Shown here: positions 1-6,833 of the stretch, piece by piece
How the letters are laid out: every line of letters starts with the position of its first letter
Position numbering within the stretch: position 1 is the first letter of the stretch
Source of the DNA: JBAXXL01 sp038206725
GTDB taxonomy: Bacteria; Bacteroidota; Ignavibacteria; Kapaibacteriales; UBA2268
Assembly: GCA_038206725.1 (NCBI GenBank)
Contig: JBBRAO010000065.1
Location: 1 to 9,272 of the forward strand
DNA length: 9,272 bases
Direction: 5' to 3'
Position numbers and translations under genes: made by a program
The notes under the pieces: model-generated
Seen by the model: the letters and a program-made list of their open reading frames with translations, nothing else
Told to the model about the DNA's origin: nothing
Database searches by the model: none

Positions 1-687
1 TATCGCGCCGCGCAAATAGAGAACTTTTTTGTCATCGTTCGGAGCTGTTATATATCTAACAATATAGAATGTTAAATCGGAGTTTTTCTCTTCATAAGTT
101 AAACTCCTGCCTTCACTGTTCATAATAACAATACTCCCATAAGCTCCTGATCCCTTTGCACCGCTTAATTCATAATAATAATTAGAGTTTAGAGTTAAAC
201 CTCTTAGGTCTATTGTCAAGGATTTTGGAAGCTCGTTGAAATATTTAAAAATCGGGTCATTTTTATGGTTGTTAAACGTCAGCTCTAAATTCAGATTTAT
301 TATAGGTATATTATTAATATAATTTACTGTAACATTGTTTGTTTTTATGTTACTTTGAGCGACATAAGCTTGAAAGAATTTACTATAAATCAGTGTATAG
401 ACATCAAAAACAATTCCCTGGGTCGGATACTGATTTGACGAGTTAACCGAATCGTAAACAGGATAGTGCACTGTATCAACGTGAATAGTAGTATCCGAAT
501 AAAATATTAATGTATCGCGAGTAATTTTAACATATTCTTTATAAGATATATCTTTAATATCCTTACCGCTAATCAATTTCTTCGAATAATTGTCTTCTAT
601 ACCAAGCGAATCACCGCAACTTTGGGCTAAAAACATTAGTCCAAGGGCAATCATCATTGATAATATGTATTTTGTGTTCTTTTTCAT
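1..687 (-). CDS. Predicted lipoprotein of unknown function (C-terminus outside window)
   Basis: An uninterrupted reading frame of 229 codons runs from an ATG at 687 off the left edge of the window, so the protein is incomplete at its C-terminus. The N-terminus reads MKKNTKYILSMM, followed by a hydrophobic stretch ending in LAQSC. This is a lipoprotein signal peptide with the lipidated cysteine at residue 24, so the mature protein should be anchored to a membrane facing the periplasm or cell surface. The visible body has no motif I recognise. It is rich in alternating polar and hydrophobic residues (for example SLTIDLRGLTL and YGSIVIM), which suggests a beta-sandwich. There is no clear Shine-Dalgarno sequence upstream, only an A/T-rich leader. 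It diverges from the pyrophosphatase gene across a 323-bp spacer. The frame and lipobox are seen directly; the function is unknown. Confidence 0.8.
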   Translation of the reverse strand, partial: MKKNTKYILSMMIALGLMFLAQSCGDSLGIEDNYSKKLISGKDIKDISYKEYVKITRDTLIFYSDTTIHVDTVHYPVYDSVNSSNQYPTQGIVFDVYTLIYSKFFQAYVAQSNIKTNNVTVNYINNIPIINLNLELTFNNHKNDPIFKYFNELPKSLTIDLRGLTLNSNYYYELSGAKGSGAYGSIVIMNSEGRSLTYEEKNSDLTFYIVRYITAPNDDKKVLYLRGAI

Positions 688-725
688 ATATTAGAATACA
701 CTTATAGTTGGTTTTTGTTACACTT

Positions 726-733
726 CAAAAATA
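726..733 (-). promoter_or_regulatory. Possible Bacteroidota-type -7 box (TATTTTTG)
   Basis: Read on the minus strand, this is TATTTTTG, a full match to the Bacteroidota -7 consensus TAnnTTTG. It lies about 40 bp upstream of the lipoprotein start. I see no TTTG -33 element at the usual 19-21 bp spacing, so this is only a candidate. The same ten bases (ATTATTTTTG, minus strand) occur upstream of the TPR/tryptophanase operon at 7561-7570. Confidence 0.25.
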
Positions 734-801
734 ATATTTTTTTCCACAACAGCTCTGCTTTTTTTTAATAATTAAGCTAATTGTTCAAATAACGAATAGT
801 T

Positions 802-844
802 TACTTTATTCAGCCGAAAAATGAGAATAATTATACTTTATTCA
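802..844. repeat. 11-bp direct repeat TACTTTATTCA, two copies 32 bp apart
   Basis: TACTTTATTCA occurs exactly at 802-812 and again at 834-844. The start-to-start distance of 32 bp is close to three turns of B-DNA, which would place two bound proteins on the same face. The repeat lies between divergent genes, so a regulator binding site is possible. In DNA this AT-rich, chance is also a real explanation. Confidence 0.4.
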
Positions 845-865
845 TAATTTGGAAAATCATTTTTT

Positions 866-957
866 TTTTTAGTATTTTAGTTTTTAGAAAATCGAAATAC
901 TGTGAAACTCAATAAAGAATTCGATTATATAGTTTACTAAAACCATAATACTAAAAA
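866..957. repeat. Inverted repeat TTTTTAGTATT / AATACTAAAAA with distant arms
   Basis: TTTTTAGTATT at 866-876 is the exact reverse complement of AATACTAAAAA at 947-957, with 70 bp between the arms. A second nested match, AGTTTTTAG at 879-887 against CTAAAAACT at 951-959, shares the right arm, so alternative pairings are possible. It lies in the leader or promoter of the pyrophosphatase gene. The low sequence complexity keeps confidence modest. Confidence 0.3.
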
Positions 958-997
958 CTGTATATATATTAAATAACATATTTTGTTACCTATAAAC

Positions 998-1005
998 AAG
1001 GAAGA
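998..1005 (+). promoter_or_regulatory. Ribosome-binding site deciding the pyrophosphatase start
   Basis: The purine run around AAGGAAG ends about six bases before the ATG at 1011. This spacing favours ATG 1011 over the in-frame TTG at 1008 immediately before it. Confidence 0.6.
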
Positions 1006-1010
1006 AATTG

Positions 1011-3419
1011 ATGGTACTAAATAACACAAGCTCGGCAAAATTAAAACTTTTTGCTATATCGCTACTTTGTCTTTTTGCCTCCCCGGCACTGAAAGCAAGT
1101 GAATTAACCTTAAAAATACCCACTCTCAATAATGCGCAAAGCAGTTTACTTTCATTAGGCATTATTATATGTCTTTTAGGAATCTGTTTTGGATTCTACC
1201 AGTATATCAAACTGAAACGTTTACCCGTACACCACTCTATGTCAGAAATATCCAATATAATCTTCCAAACTGCTAAGACCTATCTTATTCAGCAAGGGCG
1301 ATTTTTAATCTTACTAGAGGGTTTAATTGGTATAATAATAATTTTCTATTTTGGTTTTTTGCAACATACACAGTTTCTGGGCGTGATTATAATTTTAGCT
1401 TGGTCGCTTGTAGGTATAACCGGTTCTTATGGTGTTGCTTGGTTCGGTATTCGTGTGAATACTTATGCAAACAGTCGTATGGCATTTGCTTCTCTCGAGA
1501 AAAAACCTATAAAATTATCTAACATTCCACTTAAGTCCGGAATGAGTATTGGAGTTTTGCTTATTTCAGTAGAATTAATTATGATGCTAATCATACTGAT
1601 GTACGTTCCCAAACAATATGCAGGAGCCTCTTTTATAGGGTTCGCGATCGGTGAATCGCTTGGTGCCAGTGCCTTGAGAATTGCGGGCGGTATTTTCACT
1701 AAAATAGCTGATATTGGATCGGATTTGATGAAAATCGTTTTCAAACTAAAAGAAGATGATCCTCGAAATCCCGGAGTAATAGCGGATTGCACAGGCGATA
1801 ACGCGGGTGACAGTATTGGACCAACAGCAGATGGATTCGAAACTTATGGTGTTACTGGTGTTGCATTAATTAGTTTCATAGTTTTGGCTGTTTTTCCTCA
1901 GTTTCAAGCGGAGCTATTAACGTGGATATTCACTATGCGAATTGCTATGATTTTGACATCTCTTGCGGCTTATTGGGTTAATAATTGGATAAGCAAAATC
2001 AGATATAAAAATTCGGTGGATATAGATTTTGAACATCCTTTAACTTCTTTGGTTTGGATAACATCAATTTTTTCAATAGGTGCTACTTTTGCAATTAGTT
2101 ATTGGCTTCTTAAAGATCTAAGCAGTATTTGGATTGTCCTCTCAATTATAATTAGTTGCGGTACTTTAGGAGCGGCGCTTATACCGGAATTGACAAAATT
2201 ATTTACTAGTACCAAATCTGCTCATACGCAAGAGGTGGTTTCAGCTTCACGAGAAGGTGGTCCATCGCTTACCATTCTTTCAGGTTTAGTTGCCGGAAAT
2301 TTTAGCGCATTTTGGGAAGGAATGTTGTTTGTCGGGTTGATGTATTTGGCTTATTTGGCAAGCACGTTTGGTTTGAGCCAATATATGGGATACTCATCAA
2401 TTTTTGCGTTTGGCTTAGTTGCATTCGGGTTTCTTGGTATGGGACCGGTAACAATCGCAGTTGACAGTTACGGACCTGTAACCGACAATGCTCAATCTAT
2501 TTACGAATTATCTATGATAGAAAAGCAAGCGAATATTGAAGAAGAAATAAAAAATGATTTTGGATTCACCCCTGATTTTGAAAAATCTAAGTATTATCTT
2601 GAAGCAAACGATGGAGCAGGTAATACATTCAAGGCTACATCGAAACCGGTTTTAATAGGGACAGCGGTTGTCGGTGCCACGACAATGGTTTTTTCACTTA
2701 TATTGGTTCTGAAATCAGCATTAGGAATTGATCCAACTGCAATATTGAGCATTTTAAACCCATATACGATTTTAGGCTTTATAACAGGCGGAGCGGTGAT
2801 TTATTGGTTTACCGGCGCCTCAATCCAATCTGTTACAACCGGAGCATTTAAAGCGGTAGAATATATCAAAAAAAATATTCATCTCGGCAAAGATTCAGCG
2901 GAAAGAGCATCGGTTGAAACATCGAAGGAAGTGGTTAAGATTTGTACTATTTATGCTCAAAAAGGAATGCTCAATATATTTATCGCTATTTTTTCATTTA
3001 CATTAGCGTTCGCGTTTTTCTCAGCCTCGGACACTAACCACACCGCTCCTGCTGCGTTTTTTATAAGTTACTTAATATCAATAGCAGTATTTGGTTTATT
3101 TCAAGCAATATTTATGGCTAATGCCGGAGGATGCTGGGACAATGCGAAAAAAGTCGTTGAAGTAAACTTGAACGAAAAGGGAACTGAATTGCACGATGCA
3201 ACCATTATTGGTGATACCGTTGGTGATCCATTCAAAGATACATCTTCTGTAGCCCTAAATCCAATCATTAAATTCACAACTTTATTTGGTTTGTTAGCTA
3301 TGGAAATTGCAATTGTTCCTGAATTTGTCCGAATTGCTCCATTTATTGGCGGCGCATTTTTCTTATTAGCATTGACGTTTGTTTGGAGAAGCTTTTATAA
3401 AATGCGAATACCAAAATAG
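1011..3419 (+). CDS. hppA: Membrane-bound ion-pumping pyrophosphatase, divergent K+-independent type
   Basis: This integral membrane enzyme hydrolyses pyrophosphate and couples it to pumping H+ or Na+ out of the cytoplasm. At 802 residues it is longer than most bacterial relatives. After a signal-like N-terminus there are about 16 hydrophobic segments. Catalytic motifs are present (numbered from ATG 1011): K231 with D234 and D238, EDDPRNP at 248-254, D259/D263/D267 in the ADCTGDNAGD stretch, DSYGPVTDNA at 485-494, GGCWDNAKK at 706-714 and GDTVGDPFKD at 734-743. GNTFKAT at 537-543 has lysine 541 where K+-dependent enzymes have alanine. A glutamate in ADGFETYG (277) matches the semi-conserved helix-6 glutamate of Na+-type enzymes. 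A roughly 17-residue insertion precedes GNTFKAT. Non-canonical motif spellings suggest the divergent subfamily known for Na+-inhibited H+ pumping; the transported ion cannot be settled from sequence. It appears monocistronic and ends at a strong terminator. Confidence 0.95.
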   Translation: MVLNNTSSAKLKLFAISLLCLFASPALKASELTLKIPTLNNAQSSLLSLGIIICLLGICFGFYQYIKLKRLPVHHSMSEISNIIFQTAKTYLIQQGRFLILLEGLIGIIIIFYFGFLQHTQFLGVIIILAWSLVGITGSYGVAWFGIRVNTYANSRMAFASLEKKPIKLSNIPLKSGMSIGVLLISVELIMMLIILMYVPKQYAGASFIGFAIGESLGASALRIAGGIFTKIADIGSDLMKIVFKLKEDDPRNPGVIADCTGDNAGDSIGPTADGFETYGVTGVALISFIVLAVFPQFQAELLTWIFTMRIAMILTSLAAYWVNNWISKIRYKNSVDIDFEHPLTSLVWITSIFSIGATFAISYWLLKDLSSIWIVLSIIISCGTLGAALIPELTKLFTSTKSAHTQEVVSASREGGPSLTILSGLVAGNFSAFWEGMLFVGLMYLAYLASTFGLSQYMGYSSIFAFGLVAFGFLGMGPVTIAVDSYGPVTDNAQSIYELSMIEKQANIEEEIKNDFGFTPDFEKSKYYLEANDGAGNTFKATSKPVLIGTAVVGATTMVFSLILVLKSALGIDPTAILSILNPYTILGFITGGAVIYWFTGASIQSVTTGAFKAVEYIKKNIHLGKDSAERASVETSKEVVKICTIYAQKGMLNIFIAIFSFTLAFAFFSASDTNHTAPAAFFISYLISIAVFGLFQAIFMANAGGCWDNAKKVVEVNLNEKGTELHDATIIGDTVGDPFKDTSSVALNPIIKFTTLFGLLAMEIAIVPEFVRIAPFIGGAFFLLALTFVWRSFYKMRIPK

Positions 3420-3438
3420 AGTTTCCTAACCTTTTTTT

Positions 3439-3478
3439 ACTCATCCGATGACTCAAAGTCATCGGATGAGTTTTTTTT
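3439..3478 (+). terminator. Intrinsic terminator of the pyrophosphatase gene
   Basis: ACTCATCCGATGAC at 3439-3452 pairs perfectly with GTCATCGGATGAGT at 3458-3471, giving a 14-bp stem with a 5-base loop (TCAAA). A run of T continues to 3478. It begins 19 bases after the stop codon. The other strand has A rather than T after the stem, so it works only for plus-strand transcripts. Confidence 0.93.
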
Positions 3479-3529
3479 GTAACAAATTCGATTTTTATGT
3501 GCCAGTGGTGGTTGTACCTGATGGAAAAA

Positions 3530-3559
3530 GTAAAGTCGGGTTGGAACACTTGACTTTAC
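3530..3559. repeat. Hairpin: GTAAAGTC ... GACTTTAC
   Basis: GTAAAGTC at 3530-3537 pairs with GACTTTAC at 3552-3559. As plus-strand RNA the stem extends inward through two G-U pairs, one G-C and one A-U, to 12 bp with a 6-base loop. On the minus strand the 8-bp stem is followed by TTTTT, so it could be a weak back-up terminator for transcripts from the tryptophanase side. Confidence 0.55.
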
Positions 3560-3640
3560 GAAAAATTGTATGTTAAAACACCTACTAAATTGTTGTTATT
3601 CAATCTGATTCAAAACAATCATAATTTTTCTTGTAAAACC

Positions 3641-3671
3641 TTATTTTCTATTCAACCTTAGTAGAAAATAA
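3641..3671. repeat. Hairpin: TTATTTTCTA ... TAGAAAATAA
   Basis: TTATTTTCTA at 3641-3650 is the exact reverse complement of TAGAAAATAA at 3662-3671. A T-G and a T-A pair extend the stem to 12 bp around a 7-base loop. It is AT-rich and therefore weak. It has no T run of its own that would make it a standard terminator. Confidence 0.5.
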
Positions 3672-3675
3672 TTTG

Positions 3676-3690
3676 CTGATTCCCAATCAG
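3676..3690. repeat. Small perfect hairpin CTGATT-CCC-AATCAG
   Basis: This is a 6-bp perfect stem with a 3-base CCC loop, four bases after the preceding hairpin. The near-contiguous arrangement of hairpins is what makes it worth recording. Confidence 0.4.
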
Positions 3691-3704
3691 GTCCAGGAAA
3701 ATAA

Positions 3705-3729
3705 CAAAAAGGGCGTATCCAATACGCCC
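3705..3729 (-). terminator. Intrinsic terminator of the TPR/outer-membrane/tryptophanase operon
   Basis: Read on the minus strand, GGGCGTAT (3729-3722), loop TGG and ATACGCCC (3718-3711) form an 8-bp GC-rich stem, followed by TTTTTGTT. It starts about 40 bases downstream of the tryptophanase stop codon. GGGCGTAT-type palindromes resemble dispersed repeat hairpins in some genomes, but that cannot be checked from one window. Confidence 0.8.
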
Positions 3730-3771
3730 CTACTATTCTTTTATGTCCCGACTTAACAAATATCTTTATTA

Positions 3772-5142
3772 CTAAATGTATTCCATTTCAACTGTGAAAT
3801 GTCTTAGATATTGCGCTTCCCAAGCTATGCGCATACCTTTCAATTTGTCGCGATTCTTGTAGATTTCGCCACAAACTTCCGCAACATAATCAATGTGCGA
3901 TTTGGTGTAAACTCTTCTCGGGATTGCTAAGCGTACCAATTCCATCGGAGCGCCGATAAAGTCGCCTTTGTCGTCATATTTACCAAACATCAACGAACCG
4001 ATTTCAACCGATCTGATACCGCCTTCCAAATAAATGGCACAGCAAAGAGCTTGAGCAGGGAATTGATGAGCTGGAATATGAGGAGCTAATAAACGCGCAT
4101 CTAAATAAACACCGTGACCGCCGGTTGGACGTATAAACGGTACACCGTACTCGGCTAATTTTTCGCCCAAGTATTCAACCTGACCTACTCTATAATCTAA
4201 GTAATTAAAATCTAAAACTTCTTCGAACCCTACAGCCAATGCTTCCAAATCGCGACGTGTCAAACCGCCATAAGTCAAATAGCCTTCTGTTATTATTAGC
4301 AGTTGTTGAGCGGATTTCACCAATTCATCGTCATTCATCGCTAAGAAACCGCCGGAATTTGATAGACCGTCTTTCTTTGCGCTCATAGTTGAACCATCAG
4401 CATAAGAAAACATTTCTTGGCTGATTTCTTTTATGGTTTTATCTTCGTAGCCTTTTTCGCGTTTTTTGATAAAATATGCATTTTCAGCAAAACGGCAAGC
4501 ATCTAAAAACAGCGGAATATTATACTTTTTCAACAATTCTTTAGTTTCGCGGATATTTTGCATCGAAACAGGTTGACCACCCCCGCTATTGTTTGTAATT
4601 GTCAACATACAAATAGGAATGTTTTCTTTTCCATATTTTGTAATTACAGCTTCAAGCTTTTTCAAGTCCATATTACCTTTGAAAGGATATAGTAACTGAG
4701 TATCGTGAGCTTCGTCAATCACGCAATCAAGAGCAGATGCACCTGAATACTCGATATTTCCACGTGTAGTATCGAAATGAGTATTACTTGGAATTACAAC
4801 ACCTTTCCCACCCAATATGCCAAAAAGAATTTTCTCGGCGGCTCTGCCTTGGTGAGTTGGAAGTATATGTTTGAATCCTGTTATTTCGCGAACTATGTTT
4901 TCGAATTTATAATAACTACGGCTACCTGCATAAGCTTCGTCGCCGTCCATTAATGCCGCCCATTGTTTTGAACTCATAGCGGTTGTTCCACTGTCTGTCA
5001 ACAAATCAATAGTAACGTGATCAGAACGCAATTTAAAAGGATTGTAGTTAGCTTCCTTCATAAATCTGATTCTTTCTTCTTTTGTTGTAATAGGTATAGA
5101 TTCTATTGATTTTATTTTAAACGGTTCGATTTTAGTCTTCAT
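3772..5142 (-). CDS. tnaA: Tryptophanase (tryptophan indole-lyase)
   Basis: This cytoplasmic PLP enzyme splits L-tryptophan into indole, pyruvate and ammonia. At 456 residues it has the same length and numbering as tyrosine phenol-lyase, which allows residue-by-residue comparison. PLP-site residues are present: Tyr71 in DEAYAGS, Asp214 and Arg217 in DACRF, Lys257 (Schiff base) in MSAKKDG, and Arg404 for substrate carboxylate. Specificity residues are of tryptophanase type: Asp124 in HFDTTRG (Thr in tyrosine phenol-lyase), Val379 and Ile381 in RSVEIGS (Met and Arg in tyrosine phenol-lyase), and His448 in LRHFT (Phe there). The sequence resembles Bacteroides tryptophanases as I recall them. It is the last gene of a three-gene operon, 23 bp after the barrel gene, with AAGG about seven bases before its ATG. 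No tnaC-like leader or permease gene is seen. Indole may be a signal or a by-product; the gene alone does not say which. Confidence 0.93.
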   Translation of the reverse strand: MKTKIEPFKIKSIESIPITTKEERIRFMKEANYNPFKLRSDHVTIDLLTDSGTTAMSSKQWAALMDGDEAYAGSRSYYKFENIVREITGFKHILPTHQGRAAEKILFGILGGKGVVIPSNTHFDTTRGNIEYSGASALDCVIDEAHDTQLLYPFKGNMDLKKLEAVITKYGKENIPICMLTITNNSGGGQPVSMQNIRETKELLKKYNIPLFLDACRFAENAYFIKKREKGYEDKTIKEISQEMFSYADGSTMSAKKDGLSNSGGFLAMNDDELVKSAQQLLIITEGYLTYGGLTRRDLEALAVGFEEVLDFNYLDYRVGQVEYLGEKLAEYGVPFIRPTGGHGVYLDARLLAPHIPAHQFPAQALCCAIYLEGGIRSVEIGSLMFGKYDDKGDFIGAPMELVRLAIPRRVYTKSHIDYVAEVCGEIYKNRDKLKGMRIAWEAQYLRHFTVEMEYI

Positions 5143-5165
5143 TATTTACCTTGAATTTATTTTTA

Positions 5166-6830
5166 TTAAAATGATGAGCTTATTGATAGATAAACGCCGT
5201 TTGTGGCTGGTACGTAGCGGCATACTCCGCCGACACAAACCACACCGTCGCGTTGACGACCCCAACTTAATTGAATTCGTGTTGACTCAACGATATAGCC
5301 CGCACTAATACCATAATAATGCAGACGTCTTTCCGTAAAGTCATTACCGTAGTTATATTCGTCGCTTACGGTGAAGAAAAACTGAGGCGCGATTGTATAT
5401 TCCAAAAGTGCCATAGCCCAATTACCATTCAGGTTATCGGGAACTAACAATACTGAATCTTGATTAGCCCACATATGTTGCAATTCTAAACGCAACGCGT
5501 GGTCATTTTCAAATCGATAAGTATTATCTAAAATTAAAATGTTGGAGTGGATTTTGCCGTAATGCGCGGCATTAGCAAATTCGCAATAATCTTTATCGTA
5601 GGTTTGATTGATAAAAGTAAGCCCCGATTTGAAATTGCTATTCCATTTTCTTGATATGTCTAAATTTAATTCAGAGAATAAAAGTCTTTTACCAATTCCC
5701 AAAAATGGTGAATCATAAGTATAATCGTCAGTTTTTGTTGAATCGGTGTTATATACTCTGGAATAATTAACTGTTATATCGGTACCGTATTTCCCACCCA
5801 AAACCGATTTCTTTGGCACTTTGTAAGTTATCTCGCCTTGGAATCCTGTCTCACCGGTTAATTGTGTTCCAAACGGATAAGCTGTAGCCAATCTATAGGA
5901 TTGTTGTTTTGTAAGGGGTGGAATAAAGTTTAGCGCTGGGCTTTGTCCGGTAACGGTACGATCTAACCGGAAATCCATATTATCAATCCAATGATAATTT
6001 AACGATGCCGATAAGCCGTCAATTCCGAAATATGAAGCCGAAGCGATTAATCCTTTACCCGGATTATAACTTTTTTTATTTACTGTATTAGGGTCATTAT
6101 ATTTATAAGCGTATTCGCCTTCTACGCTGAATGTATTTGTTTGAATATTTGAGCGCACGGAATAAGCTAAAACATTAGCCGGAAGATAATATAAAGGATC
6201 GGCGTCAGGTTGGAATTTGCTAATCACACTAGCTCCCAAAGACCAGTTATAAGCATCGGTTTCGATACCCATTAAATCATTCCAATTTACGTTTAGGTCT
6301 CCACCGCGTATATATCCATCATACTGCTCCCAATAAAAACGTTGTTTACCGACTAATGCGGTAACTTGAACGCCTTCTATAGGTTTAATCTTGAATCTTA
6401 CACCATTAACGGCGTTGTCGTAGCCAATTTGTCTTTGTTCATAAGCTCTGAAAATTATACCACTGCCGAATTGTTCATAAAAATCACCGGCTGTAATATC
6501 TATAATATCATTGTGGTATCTTCCATATAAATAGGATATGCCTTGACCTTTATAACGTGGATCATAACCTAACATAGGTCCCATATATGCTTCGTAGCGG
6601 GCACCGATTTCAAAATTGGAAGTATTATAAATCAAATTTAAAAAGCTGTTTGAAAGCATCTTCTCTTCAACAGCGGGTGCGCCGATAAGTGAATCTTTTG
6701 TATAAGTTTGGGCTTCTATTTGGAAATTACCCGAGATTCTCCCGTTCAATACATCTTGCGATTTGGCAGGATAGACTATAAATACAAGCGCCAAGATTAA
6801 TAATATTTTAGTAATTAGAGTTTTTTTCAT
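5166..6830 (-). CDS. Outer-membrane beta-barrel protein, DUF6029-like
   Basis: A 554-residue exported protein. Residues 1-24 form a signal peptide ending in AKSQ. The rest consists of many short alternating strands rich in Tyr, Asn and Gly, and ends in a C-terminal phenylalanine (SISSSF), as outer-membrane barrels usually do. Motifs resembling the Bacteroidota family DUF6029 include SGNFQIEAQ near 33-41, RYEAYMGP near 78-85, GDFYEQFGSG at 115-124, YDNAVNGVRF at 137-146, VGKQRFYW near 160-167 and CVGGVCRYVPA at 532-542. The two cysteines at 532 and 537 could form a disulfide. Its biochemical role is not known to me. It starts 3 bp after the TPR gene's stop codon, with GAAGG inside the TPR gene's last codons serving as ribosome-binding site, so translation is probably coupled. 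Tryptophanase follows, which might suggest a role in uptake or release of tryptophan, peptides or indole, but that is inference. Confidence 0.8.
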   Translation of the reverse strand: MKKTLITKILLILALVFIVYPAKSQDVLNGRISGNFQIEAQTYTKDSLIGAPAVEEKMLSNSFLNLIYNTSNFEIGARYEAYMGPMLGYDPRYKGQGISYLYGRYHNDIIDITAGDFYEQFGSGIIFRAYEQRQIGYDNAVNGVRFKIKPIEGVQVTALVGKQRFYWEQYDGYIRGGDLNVNWNDLMGIETDAYNWSLGASVISKFQPDADPLYYLPANVLAYSVRSNIQTNTFSVEGEYAYKYNDPNTVNKKSYNPGKGLIASASYFGIDGLSASLNYHWIDNMDFRLDRTVTGQSPALNFIPPLTKQQSYRLATAYPFGTQLTGETGFQGEITYKVPKKSVLGGKYGTDITVNYSRVYNTDSTKTDDYTYDSPFLGIGKRLLFSELNLDISRKWNSNFKSGLTFINQTYDKDYCEFANAAHYGKIHSNILILDNTYRFENDHALRLELQHMWANQDSVLLVPDNLNGNWAMALLEYTIAPQFFFTVSDEYNYGNDFTERRLHYYGISAGYIVESTRIQLSWGRQRDGVVCVGGVCRYVPATNGVYLSISSSF

Positions 6831-6833
6831 TAA

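Larger units (their letters stand above)
688..1010. other. AT-rich divergent intergenic region between lipoprotein and pyrophosphatase genes
   Basis: I see no credible gene in these 323 bases. The region must carry the promoters of both flanking genes. It contains an 11-bp direct repeat (802-812 and 834-844), an 11-bp inverted repeat with widely separated arms (866-876 and 947-957), homopolymeric T runs around 861-870, and a small palindrome TAACA-TATTT-TGTTA at 974-988 just upstream of the pyrophosphatase ribosome-binding site. No sigma-70 promoter stands out, although TATATATATT at 961-970 could serve as a -10 region. Confidence 0.6.
3420..3771. other. Hairpin-rich convergent intergenic region, no gene
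   Basis: These 352 bases separate the 3' ends of the pyrophosphatase and tryptophanase genes. I find no credible coding sequence. Five separate inverted repeats fall between 3439 and 3729. The first and last are the terminators of the flanking genes, and the three between them (3530-3559, 3641-3671, 3676-3690) have no assigned role. A short plus-strand frame from about 3499 (VPVVVVPDGKSKVGLEHLTL) could be a coding remnant, but it has no ribosome-binding site and only about 25 codons. Confidence 0.7.

Noticed and set aside
1008..1010. TTG as the start of the pyrophosphatase gene
   Set aside because: The ATG immediately after it, at 1011, is the better initiator and has normal spacing to the AAGGAAG site.
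1463..1792. Minus-strand open frame of 109 codons
   Set aside because: It lies wholly inside the pyrophosphatase gene, opposite its most conserved catalytic region, and its translation matches no family I know.
3343..3549. Minus-strand open frame of 68 codons
   Set aside because: It runs through the pyrophosphatase terminator hairpin and the 3' end of that gene, with no ribosome-binding site and low-complexity composition.
3499..3576. Short plus-strand frame VPVVVVPDGKSKVGLEHLTL
   Set aside because: It looks protein-like, but is only about 25 codons, starts at GTG without a ribosome-binding site, follows a strong terminator and overlaps a hairpin. It is at best a remnant.
5143..5165. Leader peptide (tnaC-like) control of tryptophanase
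   Set aside because: Only 23 bp separate the tryptophanase start from the preceding gene, leaving no room for a leader peptide and attenuator.
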